Assembly (NCBI RefSeq): GCF_000208745.1
Contig: NC_030855.1
Coordinates: 5,150,902-5,214,901, forward strand
Source: Theobroma cacao
Taxonomy: Eukaryota > Streptophyta > Magnoliopsida > Malvales > Malvaceae
DNA length: 64,000 nucleotides
Direction of reading: 5' to 3'
How positions within the stretch are numbered: position 1 is the stretch's first letter; every line of letters begins with the position of its first letter. Position numbers and translations under genes: made by a program. The notes under the pieces were generated by a model. That model saw nothing but the letters and a program-made list of their open reading frames with translations, did not search any database and was not told the DNA's origin. Positions 24,301 to 38,400 of the stretch are shown piece by piece.

Positions 24301-27300
24301 ATGGCATCTGATAAAGGCAGTCAAGTGAAGCGTGAACCTGGAGTTGAAAACCATGAGGAGGTTCTACATCAACAAGGTCCTGAACAATTTCAGCTCCCTG
24401 AATTGCAGAATCAGTTCCAGCAGAACCATGCTGAAGACCTCTCTACTCAGCAGGATATGTGTTCATCACTGCCACAAAATTCTCAACAAATGCAACAGAT
24501 GTTGCAGCAACACCAATTGGTTCCAGAGTCTCATAATGATTATAAACTTTCAGCTGGAGCACAGCCTGAATCACTTGTGCAGAGTCAGTGGCACCCTCAC
24601 TCACAAGATCGGGCTCAAATGCCAGGGAACATGTCACATGAGCAGCATGTCCAAGAGGATTTTCGTCAGAGGATATCTGGGCAGGATGAAGCTCAACGTA
24701 ACAATTTTTCTGCAGATGGATCTACTATTAGTCCTGTCGTTGTTCCTAGAAGCTCATCAGATCCTTCAAATTCGAGGGGTGCCGTCTCTAGATCTGGAAA
24801 TGGGAGCCATGATCGGCAGTTTAGAAATCAAGTGAGATGGCTTTTGTTTCTGCGCCATGCACGTAGATGTAAAGCCCCTGAGGGTAAGTGTGATGGCTAT
24901 TGCTTTACTGTCCGAAAGTTGTTGAGTCATATGGACATATGTGAATCAGCTCAATGCTCATATCCTCGTTGCCATCACTCCAAGATATTGATTCGTCATC
25001 ACAAGACTTGTGCAAATCCTGCATGCCCTGTTTGTGTTCCTGTTAACAATTATGTTCAGGCTCAGAAGGCACGTGCTTGTCTAAACTCTACTTCTGTTTT
25101 GCCATCTTCTGATGGTGGTTCTACTAAAACATATGATGCTGGAGACATTTCAGCTAGAGTGACTTCAACAACTGCATCAATTGATACTTCTGTAGACATA
25201 CAGCCTTCACTAAAACGCATGAAGATAGAGCAGTCTTCTCATCAGTCTGTTATTGCTGAAAGTGAGGTTCCTGTAGTATCAGGTTCTGCTGTTGTTGAAC
25301 CTCAAGGGTCTCAGGATATTCAGCGCCAAGATTACCAACAAAGTGATAGGTGTATGCCAGTTAAATCTGAGCCCATGGAAGTGAAGACAGAAGTCCCCAT
25401 GAGTTCTGCTAAAGGTAGTCCTACTATTATTGAGATGAAGGATGCTGTAGATGACAATTGCAAACAAAAGACTGATGGTGAACCTATTACATCTGATGAC
25501 TTTGGTGGTCCACCTAAGCAAGAAAAGGTTAAGATTGAGAAGGAGTCTGACCCAGCTAAACAAGAAAATGCAACACAGTCTTCTGAAATTGCAGCTGGAA
25601 CTAAGTCTGGGAAACCGAAAATAAAGGGTGTGTCACTGACTGAACTGTTCACGCCTGAGCAAGTTAGGCAGCATATTACAGGCCTCCGACAATGGGTTGG
25701 TCAGGTATGATTTATTGTATTGTTGTGATTTGTTTGAGGCACTGTTTTCTAGTGTTGTATGTAGATCATTGATGAGTTGTAGGAGATGAATATATGTGTT
25801 AGTTTACTACTTAATATACTAGAAAATGGACTTGGAGATGGAAGAAGATGTTTGATGATAGCTATTTTCTTTCTTTTACAGAGTAAAGCAAAAGTGGAAA
25901 AGAATCAAGCAATGGAGCACTCAATGAGTGAGAACTCCTGTCAGTTATGTGCAGTTGAGAAACTTACTTTTGAACCACCACCTATTTATTGCAGCCCTTG
26001 TGGTGCTCGGATTAAGCGAAATGCAATGTACTACACAATGGGAGCTGGTGATACACGACATTACTTTTGTATTCCATGCCATAATGAGGCTCGTGGAGAT
26101 AGCATTGTTGTGGATGGAAATACCATTCAAAAGGCAAGGCTTGAGAAGAAGAAGAATGATGAAGAGACTGAAGAATGGGTATGTTCAATACATGCTTTTT
26201 GAGTATTATTATGTTTCATGATAGTCACTAACAGTTGCTCTTACATTTTTTTGTCTTCTATAATATTGTGCAGTGGGTTCAATGTGACAAGTGTGAGGCT
26301 TGGCAGCATCAAATTTGTGCTTTATTTAATGGTAGAAGGAATGATGGTGGGCAAGCTGAGTATACATGCCCCAATTGTTATATTGCTGAGATTGAAAGAG
26401 GAGAGCGCAAGCCCTTACCTCAGAGTGCTGTCCTTGGGGCCAAAGATTTGCCAAGAACAATCCTTAGTGACCACATAGAGCAGCGATTGTTTAGGAGACT
26501 GAAACAGGAAAGACTAGAGAGGGCAAGGGCTCAAGGAAAAAGTTATGATGAGGTGATTAATGGATCATGATCACATGATGACAGTTGATTCTATGTTGTA
26601 TATGATGTCCTTTCGCTACTTTCTTGTTGCTGAAAGGCATTCAGAATTGCTACAAATTCACACACTTACACTAAAAAAAAAAAAGAACAAAAGAAAGAAA
26701 GCTATATTTAAATAAGTTAGCTTGTTCCTAGGTAAGTTATATCCTGAGAAACAAAAGCTGTTGAGGTAATATAAATTGATGCATATTTTGCTGTTGATTG
26801 AGCATTTTGCTAGGATTTTTTTTGGGTATAATTAGGAGAATAGTGAAAAATTGGGTAATTGGATCGTACCTACTTTTATGTTTGAAAGGCCAGATGGCTT
26901 TGTTTGGTGTTTTGCTTTTGCTGCCCCATTTCTACGTCACGTAACCACAGCTTAATTATCTATTGGACCAAACTTAGAACTTCTGATTCCTTTGACTAGG
27001 GACCATTAACTTTCTTCTATATGTGGAATTTCTTCTCAGTATTACTGTTGATTCTTTTTTGGTCTTGTGGAAGAGCATGTTAGTCCTCTCCAGTGGCCGT
27101 CAATTGTTATGGACTTATGTGAAATAAGCTTATTTCTTCTTTCATCAATATTTACAGGTTCCTGGGGCTGAGGCACTTGTAATTAGAGTTGTTTCATCAG
27201 TTGATAAAAAGCTGGAAGTAAAGCAGCGGTTTCTTGAAATTTTTCAAGAAGAGAATTATCCACCAGAATTTCCATATAAATCAAAGGTTTGAAGGATATA

Positions 27301-30300
27301 GATCAAGTGTTATACATGCTTGTACGCTGAAAATGGCACTTTAATTGTAATTATGAGATGCTTATAAGTTATAATTTTCTCTTTTAGGTTATTTTGTTGT
27401 TTCAGAAGATAGAAGGGGTAGAAGTATGCTTGTTTGGCATGTATGTTCAAGAATTTGGATCAGAAAGCGCATTCCCAAATCAGCGCCGAGTTTATCTGTC
27501 ATATCTAGATTCAGTCAAGTATTTCCGGCCTGAGGTTAAAGCAGTCACTGGAGAGGCTCTCCGTACATTTGTTTACCATGAAATTCTTGTAAGTCTAAAC
27601 TCTTACTGAATTCTGTTTAGTGATATTATTTTCATGATTTCCGTTTTACATATACTATCAGTGATCTATTTAGTTGAGATCATTTGTCTGACTTATTGGA
27701 TTCTAAACCTTAATTATCCAGATTGGATACCTTGAATATTGCAAGAAACGTGGTTTTACAAGTTGCTATATATGGGCTTGCCCTCCGCTAAAGGGTGAAG
27801 ATTATATCTTGTATTGCCATCCAGAAATTCAGAAAACACCTAAATCAGATAAGCTGCGAGAGTGGTGAGGCAAATAGTTGTCAAAATATTTTTTAATTAC
27901 TTATTTTGCATTATTTTTTTATTAATTCATTTTGTTAATTTCCCTGATATTCATGAATTCTGTTTCAGGTATTTAGCAATGCTAAGGAAAGCTGCCAAGG
28001 AAAACATTGTAGTTGATCTCACTAATCTATACGATCATTTTTTTGTAACTACTGGTGAATGTAAGGCCAAGGTAACAGCAGCTAGGCTGCCATATTTTGA
28101 TGGTGATTACTGGCCTGGGGCTGCTGAAGATCTAATTAATCAGCTTCGTCAAGAAGAAGATGGCAGAAAGCTCAACAAAAAAGGAACTACTAAAAAGACT
28201 ATAACAAAGAGGGCTTTAAAAGCATCTGGTCAGTCTGATCTCTCTGCTAATGCATCAAAGGACGTGCTACTGATGCATAAAGTAATTTCCTTTCTTCCAG
28301 ATCTTTCAGCTTTTTTTTTTCCTCTATGATTTTGTTCAGTTTAAAGATAGTGGATGTGGTAAATTACAATTCTTGCTATCTTAGAGTTGAGATTTTGTTA
28401 AAATAATGACCCAAGGGATTTTAACCGGTTATATTACTCTTTCCCCTCCTTTTCTCTTCAATTCAGCTTGGTGAGACCATTTGCCCAATGAAGGAAGATT
28501 TTATCATGGTTCACTTGCAGCATTGTTGCACTCATTGTTGTATTCTAATGGTATCTGGAAACCGCTGGGCCTGCAACCAGTGCAAAAACTTTCAGCTTTG
28601 TGATAAGTAAGATTGCTACTCTTTTTGGCTGTGTTTTATTCTCTTGTATAATTTATCTCTCTCTCTCTCTCTCTCTCTTTGTGGGCATAGGAGTATACTA
28701 CATGTGATACTCTAGCAGGCTATGATTTCCTCAGTTGGATCATATGCATAGTAATATGATTCTCTTTCATGAGAACCTATAATTTGTCAATCAGATCTAT
28801 TTATATGAGAGAAAGGTTTTGGGTGGGGGGGTGGGTGGGGTGGTGTTGTGCTCTCTTTCGTATTCATTGTTAAGCATCTCTGTTACATTGTTTCTATTAT
28901 TTATTTATCAGGCTTGAATCTATGCTAGGGTTCAGTCTTTTTCTGCATTTTAGAAATTGTTGAGTGCATTTCTGATTTTTGACTATTATGAGTCCAGCCT
29001 AATTATTCATACGTGAATCATACAGAATTATTACTACCATAATATGAATGCTAGTTATTTAACCTCTTGGGATTGTTATTATTATTATTATTACTATTAT
29101 TTTTGCTCTGCCTTTGGCATTACATTCTAGATATGAAACATTAATCACATTGGTTGATGATTTGGAATTATGGACTTTTCTTAGTCCTTCACAGTAAGAC
29201 AAACCATGCAAGTCTTTCAATCCTTGGTATTACTACTTTTGTTGTGAAAGAGGCCACTGTTGGTTGAAGATGTTGCATGATGGGCTTTCTTTTGTTTAAG
29301 TTTCTAGGAATTTATTTTTGAATGAACTTCTGGTGGAGAGAGTCCTTTTTGGCAGAAGAGAAATCTTCATTTTGGGGGAAAAAGAAAAGACTGTAGGAAG
29401 TTACCATACCTGGTACAAAAGTTTCACCTGCCAGTTGACATGTCAATTCCAATACTAAATATTTGCTTCTTGTGATGTTTCTGAGTGACTTTTTGCCTTA
29501 AATTTCAGTTTAGTGCAACCATACTTTTGCTTTTAGAGGTTAGGAATCTGACCATTGAGCTCTTAAAAAGCTGAGTATTTCCCGAGTTTCTGTAATTATA
29601 CTGGTAAAAATTTCTAGACTCAACCCCCATCTCCCTTCCTTCCCCCGATTAAAGGCCAAATCAATTTTTATCTTTGGACCTTTTCTCCTTTTATTGTCTT
29701 CATCTATTTATATTTCAGTCTGCTTCTGCCAAGTAGGAGAAAGTTCCAAGAGAAATGGATCTGACGTTTGCTTCTTTGTACCTTCACAGGTGCTATGAAA
29801 CAGAGCAGAAACGTGAAGAAAGAGAGAGACATCCCATCAATCAAAGGGAGAAACATGTGCTCTGTCCGGTAAGTTTCTCAGAGTACTACTTTAATTTACA
29901 TTTAGTGTTTGTGTATGTTGCTGCTTCCGTATGCAGACTTTTCTTTTTTCTTTTTTCTAATTTAAAATTTCTGGAAAATTGTCATTTTGCAGGCTGAAAT
30001 TAATGATGTACCTACTGATACAAAGGATAAAGATGAAATTCTTGAGAGTGAATTCTTTGATACTAGGCAGGCATTTTTGAGTCTTTGTCAAGGGAATCAT
30101 TATCAGTATGATACCCTAAGGCGGGCTAAACATTCCTCAATGATGGTACTTTACCATCTTCACAATCCAACTGCCCCTGCATTTGTCACGACCTGTAACA
30201 TATGCCATCTGGACATTGAAACTGGTCAAGGTTGGCGCTGTGAAGTTTGCCCTGATTATGATGTATGCAATGCATGTTACCAAAAGGATGGGGGCATTGA

Positions 30301-31347
30301 TCATCCTCATAAGTTAACAAATCATCCATCCATGGCTGAACGTGATGCACAGAATAAAGAGGCTAGGCAACTACGTGTTCTGCAGGTACTTTTTTTTTTT
30401 TGTTAAAAAAAGTAATTTTATTTAACTCTTTTGTAATAAAGAATTGTCTCAACTGTATGAATGATTAGTTGGGCGTGGTTAATTTGCTAAATCTCATCAA
30501 AACATATATGTTTGTATTTTTGTGTGTATTGATGGTCAAGTATATGTACTTTCAAAGACCAGCAACAGCCAATATCTGACAATGGCTTGTATGTGCACCC
30601 CCTTTTGTTCTTTTTTTGGGGCTTGGTGGTGGCACCTATAATTGGCATGATAACATTAGAAAGTTTGACTAAAGAACTCTCAAATTGGATATTTCTTAGA
30701 TGCTATTGGCTCTCTGCACTTGAATATTGAAATATGTGAAATTCTAATTTGGATTAAAGTATCTATGTTCCCCGAATATATTATTTTCCTTCTGATTTGG
30801 CTAGTAAATGGTTGGAAAAATGAGTTCATGACTATATGTGTGCAAACATGGCAGATTTTGGATATGTTCTTCTAACATAATTGGTTCCTGAAATTTGCAG
30901 CTTAGGAAAATGCTTGACCTTTTGGTGCATGCATCACAATGTCGATCTGCACATTGCCAATACCCAAATTGTCGGAAAGTGAAGGGGCTTTTCCGCCATG
31001 GAATACAATGCAAGACACGTGCTTCTGGTGGTTGTGTTCTTTGTAAGAAAATGTGGTATCTGCTGCAACTTCATGCACGCGCATGCAAAGAATCTGAATG
31101 CCACGTACCACGTTGCAGGTATATGCATGTGGCTCTCAAACCCTTGAACAGCCATATGTTATGCTCCTTTCTCTGTTTGTGTTCATGGGTTTAATTTAAA
31201 GCTAAAAATGTTAAATTTGTTAATGATTACAGAGATCTTAAGGAACATTTGAGGAGGCTTCAACAGCAGTCTGATTCACGGCGTAGGGCTGCTGTGATGG
31301 AGATGATGAGGCAGAGAGCTGCTGAGGTTGCTGGTAATTCTGGGTAA
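21374..31347 (+). CDS. HAC1: HAC1-type histone acetyltransferase (p300/CBP family)
   Basis: This is a nuclear transcriptional co-activator that acetylates histones. Sixteen coding exons join in frame: 21374-21600, 22533-22647, 22892-23186, 23270-23770, 23894-25704, 25882-26178, 26274-26552, 27158-27286, 27388-27588, 27722-27864, 27969-28281, 28467-28606, 29790-29868, 29993-30385, 30901-31118 and 31233-31347. Together they give 1751 residues, close to Arabidopsis HAC1 (about 1700). The N-terminus '[10 protein letters not shown]' is the HAC1 start. Domains in order are a Gln-rich region (about 470-520), TAZ1 (about 690-765), a RING-like region with PHD finger (about 1000-1125), the KAT11 catalytic domain (about 1176-1435), two ZZ fingers (about 1448-1500 and 1577-1625) and TAZ2 (about 1642-1725). 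Catalytic-region residues matching p300 W1436 and Y1467 are present as W1303 ('IWACPP') and Y1334 ('EWY') with the same 31-residue spacing. As is usual in plants, there is no bromodomain. Nothing looks broken. Confidence 0.95.
28821..28840 (+). repeat. G-quadruplex-forming run in a HAC1-type intron
   Basis: Four G-runs of 3, 7, 3 and 4 bases are separated by single T residues, on the coding strand of the intron between 28606 and 29790. Single-base loops predict a very stable parallel quadruplex in DNA and in pre-mRNA. The same intron also holds a CT repeat (about 28659-28678) and an ATT-type repeat (about 29075-29102). Confidence 0.75.
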
Positions 31348-32489
31348 AACCAAATTGTAAATATGGATTTGGATGTTTTGATGAAGAATGCTCCCTTCTA
31401 CACAAGGAGGTAGAAAATAGTTTTTGTGCTGCTCCAGCGGGTCACTGCTTGGAACTAGGGCAGTGATGGGGAAAACCGGCGGATCTAGAAGGTCAGGTCA
31501 GAAGGGGATAGGCAAATACTATACTAGAAGCAGAACAGATTGGTTAGGGAAGAATTCTTTCATTCAGAAACCCGTGACTGAATTCCCTACAAAGAAAGCA
31601 AAGGAAGTTGTTTACGAGGTCTGCCTGCAACGGTCGCTAACTATGCCCCATGGAGTTGGAAGTAGTGATGTGTGTCAGTGGCCTGATATGGTGATTCTTT
31701 AAATTTTTATCTTGTATTCTGTGGAATGCCATCCATCCCTTGGTGGCCAGTGTACCATAATTGTTCTAATCTGTCTAAGAATGCTTTCTTACAGAGGAAT
31801 GTGGGAGGGAGGTTAGTTTCCTTTTTTTTTTTTGGGTTCCTTTCTATGTTTTCCCTTTGGAACATTTGACCCCCCCTTTTTGTAGAATGGCTTCTTATTT
31901 AAAAGATGGAAAAATAAGTAGCATTGAACAACTGCAGCAAGCAATTCATTTTTAGTCAAATTATTCTTATATAGCTCAATCAACGTGTGTTTGATTTTTA
32001 CTCTGTTCCTTAATGCTAGCTAGCGTCAAATTTTTCTTTCTGTGGAGCATTATGTTTAAAATATTCAATAAAGATATCCCGATTTGAATGTTATTTTCTT
32101 GCATGGTCTGACGAGTTGAATATTACTGATAGCTGGGCGTGAAGAAGTCAGGCAGGCAGACAGGCGTGTGTTAAAGGAATGAAAGGAAGCAGGCATGTCA
32201 ACGTGGCGCGCTTGTTGGCAACTAACTGAGTTACACTCCCAAAAGAACCCAAACCTCTAATCAAGATATGTGGTCTTCATTTCTCTCTTGCTGCTTTGGC
32301 GTCTTCCTTTGATTTTGACATCTCAACCTTCAACCACCCCACCATTCTTTTCATTCCCCTTCCCTACCAAAAGGTGAGAAAAAACCATGAAAGAAAACAA
32401 GAAAAGAAGGGAATAATAAGAGACTGACTATAATCTAAGCTACATCTAAATCAAAGCTGCTTTTCCAGTCTAAAATTACGAAAACAGCA
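31348..32489 (+). other. HAC1-type 3' UTR and intergenic region before the SDR-CIA30 gene
   Basis: The first several hundred bases are probably 3' UTR; a 92-codon open frame at 31424-31702 has no recognisable content. A possible polyadenylation signal AATAAA lies near 32067. The last 300 bp before 32490 should hold the next gene's promoter and leader, including a 'gtggcgcgcttg' GC patch near 32205. No further gene is visible. Confidence 0.5.
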
Positions 32490-35400
32490 ATGAGTGCTGC
32501 CACGGCTACTACAGCAATGAGTGCTTCGACCGGTTTAGGCCATGGTTTTAACAGCAGCCCCATCTGGCTGAAATGGCAACCTTCTCCTTGTCAGCGTTCC
32601 ACCTTCCTTATCCTACGCGCTGCTTCCTCTCCCAACACTGGCAAAGGCAACAAGAAAAAACCCAAAGCTAAAAAAACTTCTCCTACTCCAACTCCTATAA
32701 CTACAACAACAACAACTACTACTTCTACTGAATCTATTTCACAAGACCAACCGCAACAACAACAGCAGCAAGTTTCGTTAAGTTTGGATGACGTCAACCC
32801 AGTGGGGTTGGGACGTAAATCCCGACAAATATTTGATGAGGTTTGGAGGAAGTTCTCTGGGTTGGGGCAGATTTCAAGGACAACTCGTGTCGATGATAGG
32901 GAAGCTTTGGATGCTTTGCTTATTAGAGAAGGACCCATGTGTGAGTTTGCCATTCCTGGTGCTCAAAACACCACTGTCCTTGTTGTTGGTGCCACCAGCC
33001 GCATTGGACGCATTGTTGTCCGTAAGCTCATGCTCAGAGGATATACTGTCAAGGTTGCTTTGCTTTTACCACTTTCTTCTCTTTTATTCTATTTTCCAAG
33101 TGAGCGAAAGTCTAAGGGGCTTGAGTTCTAACAATTAGATTTCCCATATGTAAAGTTTCAAATTCTAACTTGGAATTGAAACTTGTTTCTCTATCTGCTT
33201 GTTTGGTTAGTGCAACAGCTTTTTCTTTGCCTAAAGAGGTAGAAAACTATAATGTGATAAATTGTAGAGTTGAATTTCTCTAAGATTTGTAGCTTTAGTT
33301 TTATAGACCTAAAGATAATGCTTTTTCCTTAATTCTGTGATTAAAGGCTTTGGTGAGGAAGGCAGATCAAGCGGTGTTGGACATGCTTCCTAGGTCAGTT
33401 GAGATAGTGATTGGGGATGTGGGTGAGCCTTCCACCCTTCAAGCTGCTGTAGAAGGTTGCAACAAGATTATCTACTGTGCCACTGCTCGGTCTACTATCA
33501 CTGGGGATCTCTATAGAGTTGATCATCAAGGGGTTTTAAACCTCACCAAAGCATTGCAGGTTTGTTCCAATTTTGAGCATGTGTTTTACTCCGGTTTATA
33601 ATCGTATATGCACATATGAATGCATGATCCTTCCAAGGCTAGATTTTTCATCAATTCTCTAGAGGCAGTAAATGCCCTTTTCTTTTTCATTAAATTTACT
33701 TTCTCTACTTGTCCAAGATTTGGGCAGTTCTCAAGTGAACTCAGTATAACATTGTCTACTTCTATACAGTTTTATTACCATGTTTTAGACTAGCATACTG
33801 ATAAACTTGTTCATTGTAACTTGTGGATGGCTTCATAGTGGATTGATTATGGTCTATCTATTTTTCTCCCTGAAAAATAGCTTTGGTGAACTGATATCTA
33901 ACATCACTGCAGGACTACAATAATAAACTGGCACAAATTCGAGCAGGCAAAAGCAGCAAAAGCAAGCTTCTGCTTGCAAAGTTCAAATCTGAAGATTCAT
34001 TGAATGGATGGGAAATACGTCAAGGTACTTACTTCCAGGATGTGATTGCTTCGAAGTACGATGGCGGAATGGATGCCAAGTTTGAGTACACTGAGACTGG
34101 ACAAGCTGTTTTCTCAGGTAATTTCAGTTGAAATGTGACGCATGCCTAGCCTGAAGCAATTATTTACAGTCTCCATATGTTTTCTTGCCTGTGGCAAATA
34201 CAGGCTGTTCTGTCTTTAACTCTGTTTTTAATTCTCAACTTTAGGCTATGTTTTCACCAGAGGTGGGTATGTTGAGCTGTCAAAAAAGTTTTCACTTCCT
34301 TTGGGTTGCACTCTTGACAGGTATGTAGCACTTCCATTATCGATATAACTTTTTACTTAGTAGAAGCTGACTGTTGTTTGATATGTTATTGACAGATATA
34401 TTGATTCCACCTTAAAAATGTACCTCACTTTATGAAATATTTGGTGTTCAGGAATGAAGGTCTAGTTCTCTCTCTTGGTGGCAATGGAAGATCTTATGTT
34501 GTAATTCTTGAAGCTGGTCCTTCAGCAGATACAACTCAAAGCAAATTATACTTTGCAAGAATAAACACAAAAGTAGGATTTTGTAGGGTAATGATCTCTT
34601 ATCCCTCAGAAAGCTATGGGCTTTCCATCGTGAGCATTCCATGCATCAATTCTTTTTACTCTCAAGATTTTGGTGAAAGGGTATTGATTAGGTTACGTAT
34701 TTTCCCCTTTCCTGTGATTGACAGGTCAGAGTGCCGTTTTCATCATTTCGTCCCGTGAAACTAGATGATCCACCATTAGACCCATTCCTTGTACATACAT
34801 TAACTATACGCTTTGAGCCACGAAGACAGGTTTGTGTATTTTGAAACTTGCCCTGTATCACCTAGTTTGAAAACTTGTAGAAGTATAAGGGATCGTTACC
34901 TACATTTATTCTCAAGGTCTCAGGACAATAATTCTTTGAATGGTAATTGAGTTTGTGTTTTTGGCTATCATCAAATCTTTCTGAGGCTGGTTTTTGTTAC
35001 TATTATCAAGTATGTTATGAGTTTGAAAATGACATGTGATATTTTTTAGAATCTGCCTAAGGAAATCTTGTTGTTAATTTAGGTTTGGTTATATAGATTC
35101 TTCATTTTCTGTTTTTGGTGGAATCTTGAGGTCAAAGCTGTAGAATTGTTAACTAGTGGATCTCTTTGGTGATTTGACTGCTAGCTTGGTATTTATTGAA
35201 TATTCGAAATGATTTTTGAACCAGGAAGAAATTTAGCATGCCATTGTAATTGATCACCTTATTGTTCTCATTGTTATTGGTTGATACTTGATACTGTATA
35301 TGGCTATCTGTTATGGTGTCAAATGAACTTTTGCACTAGTGCTGTTTGATATGAATAAAAAATTTCATAATTATACAAATGATAGAATACATTTCTATCA

Positions 35401-38400
35401 AAAATACATTGGAACAATGATTTGTTTGCCCTATAAATTTGTTCTTTTGATTCTTTACTACCATGGACTAAACTTTGTGAATGCTGCTTTTTCTGGGGTA
35501 GAGATTGTCATTAATGTGGAGCTGGCTCATTCATTTTTTAAATGGAAATTTGCGGACTACTGCATAGATATTGTAAATTTTGATTAACAGATTGCTTCAG
35601 GTGTTTTAAGTAGTGAGAATTTATGACATATTTTGAGCTTTTGGTGGTCGTATTTTCGTCAATAATACACTTGAACGATGATTTCTGCTTCCATATCACC
35701 ATTATAGATGGACTACTAATATTTAGATTAGATATATCTAGGCTTGCATGTCAGAACTTTGGCCACAAACACACCCAAGAAGTGGCACTTGAAAATCGAA
35801 TTATGCATTTTAGAGTAGCATGCAGAAAGTTTTCTTTTTGCTGCCAGTGGCAACTCCACTTTTTGGTACATGATTTAATAAATATTCTTATTTTGGCATT
35901 TGTAATGAAAATTTTGTTATGATAGCTTCTATCAGTCTATTCCAAACATCTTTTCTCAAGTTTCAGGGTCTCCAGAAAAATTGTTAAACATTTTTGATGA
36001 CATCATGTCATCATTTTCTTTTTGCTGATGAGACCAGCAAAGTTTATTCTTTTCCATAGTTTTCTACTGTACCGTTCAAACGAAAAACTAATTGTTTTTA
36101 TTTCTTCCTTGGACATCCCCTAATTGGTCAGAAGTTTATTCTTGACCTCTTTTTGTTCTAGTGCTAACATCACTCATACTGTTGCTACAGTAATTTCTGA
36201 TGATTTATCCAATTTCTTATTCCCCTTGATCAAATAACAACTATTCTGCTTTTAAAACTTCTGATTCTTCATATTATCCTTGCTGCAGAGGCCTGTTGAA
36301 GGACCAGCAGGAATGAAGCAAGACCCCCGAAGTTTCAAGCTTATATTGGAATATATAAAAGCTTTGCCTGTAAGTGTTTTATGTATATTCCTCCTTCATT
36401 GACAGAAAGACCTTCAGTTTCTCTTTTTTCCCCATTTTTAGATGTCATGCTATCATTTTATGCTATAACATCAAAAATAACCACTGCTGCACCTTTTTCT
36501 GGTAACATTTATGAAGAGTTTCTGTTTTGAATCATGTGATATGGTAACCATTAACTTTAATGAGTTAAATGCAAAAAAGGCATTGCTGCTTTGAGGCTTA
36601 AGCCTCTGCTTGTGGTGTACATACGCTTTTTTTTTTTTTTCTGAAAATCATGATTTACATACAATAAGGTGATATGGATGGGGTTGCAAACAACCAGTGT
36701 TATTTATTTTGCTTTTTTCATATAGTTTGCTCAATTCCACCTATGCGTGTGCATGTAGGCACATCCGCATGTGTGCACGTGCATCAATGTCAATCTGCAG
36801 CTATCATACCTGTCTCTGTCATAACAAGCATGATTTTTAGTTATTGTCTACAACATTTAGGGTGATTTAAAGGAGAAATAAATGGTTAATGGCTGAAAAT
36901 CAGAATTCATTGATCTGAATTTCAAGTTAAATAATTGTATCATTTTTCCAATTGCATCATGTGAAGCCTTGGTTCCATCACTAAAGCTGTTCAGTGTCTT
37001 AAAATCTTCTGATTCTAATTATTTATTCATTGGGCATTTTTGAGGTATCTTGAAATGAGTCAACCATTTACTCCAACTTGGAGGTTTTGGCTACCAAGTT
37101 GAATAGATTTATGAACTTTTTATTTGCATAATTTGAAGCCTCAGTTCCATCAATGAAGTTGGTGAGCCTGCAAAAATCTTCCTATGACTAATTAATTATA
37201 TTTTGGGTCAATTCTTCAAGTTCCATGGTTTTCAGCTATGTTGAAGTGAGTCAACCATTTAAAATTAACTTGGAGGCCTTGGCTTGCATGCTAAAGGGTG
37301 GAGTGGATAAAGGAAAGATGAAAAATAGTACAAAAAGCACTATCTATGACTGATTATTGTTATTATTATTATTTTTGAGGTTCCAAGGATGCAAAAGTGC
37401 TAAACAATGCTTATGGATATTCCCTGTGCTCAATGTGGCTGTTAAGAGTGATTTCTTGTTAGATGCTAGGTTATTGATTGGAGTGCAATATGTTTGTTAA
37501 TATACTGCATGATCTGGTTCAAAATATTTGTAAAAGTAGGACAGTAATACCTCATAAGGGACAGAGTTGAAGTTACAACCTAGTCCATCAGCTACATTTT
37601 TAAGGAGATTAGACATTTTCTCCCATTGTAAAATAATTTTGCCTTGATATTCTGCAGACTGGGCAAGAAACAGACTTTGTTTTAGTTTCGTGCACAGGAT
37701 TAGGAGTTGAGCCAAACCGAAGGGAGCAAGTTTTGAAAGCCAAGAGGGTTAGTCTTATCTTTGTGCTCATGTGAAAATCATTCCTTCTCTGTTTTCCTTT
37801 TCTTACTTCAGTTTCATGCTTGAGTTTTTTCAGGCTGGTGAGGATTCATTGAGAAGATCGGGTCTTGGGTACACAATAATTCGCCCTGGTCCTCTAAAGG
37901 TACTACTATACCATTCTTGGCAAGTTGCTGGGATTCAAATGCACTTCATTTAAAAGTAAAGTGTTTATACTAGCTAAAGTGCTCCAGTTCCTTCACTATA
38001 AATGGTTAGAAGGCTGTATGTTAGTTTAACGAGAGAAAATCATTAGGGAACTCCTGTATATTACAATGAGAATCTACTGTTCCAAATGTTTTCAAACTTG
38101 TCCCATATTCACCTGTGGTTTTTTGACAGCCAAAATATGTGCTGAATCAAAGTTTGGTGCTTACAGGAGGAACCTGGTGGCCAACGTGCTCTTATATTTG
38201 ATCAAGGAAACAGGATTTCTCAGGTGAGAATGCACTATTAGTTTGGACTCTAATAAATTTTATTGAGTTTGCCTCCTGTCTAACTACTTTCTCTCTTTCA
38301 TCAGGGCATTAGTTGTGTTGATGTGGCTGATATCTGCGTGAAAGCATTGCATGATCCAACTGCAAGGAATAAGAGCTTTGATGTGGGTAACATTGATTGC

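Noticed and set aside
31424..31702. 92-codon frame after the HAC1-type stop
   Set aside because: It lies in the expected 3' UTR and matches nothing I recognise.
38382..38386. Alternative donor GGTAAC at 38387 for the SDR-CIA30 gene
   Set aside because: Using it shifts the frame and gives an immediate stop in the next exon; the donor at 38383 keeps the conserved 'FDVCHEYVAEEG' junction.
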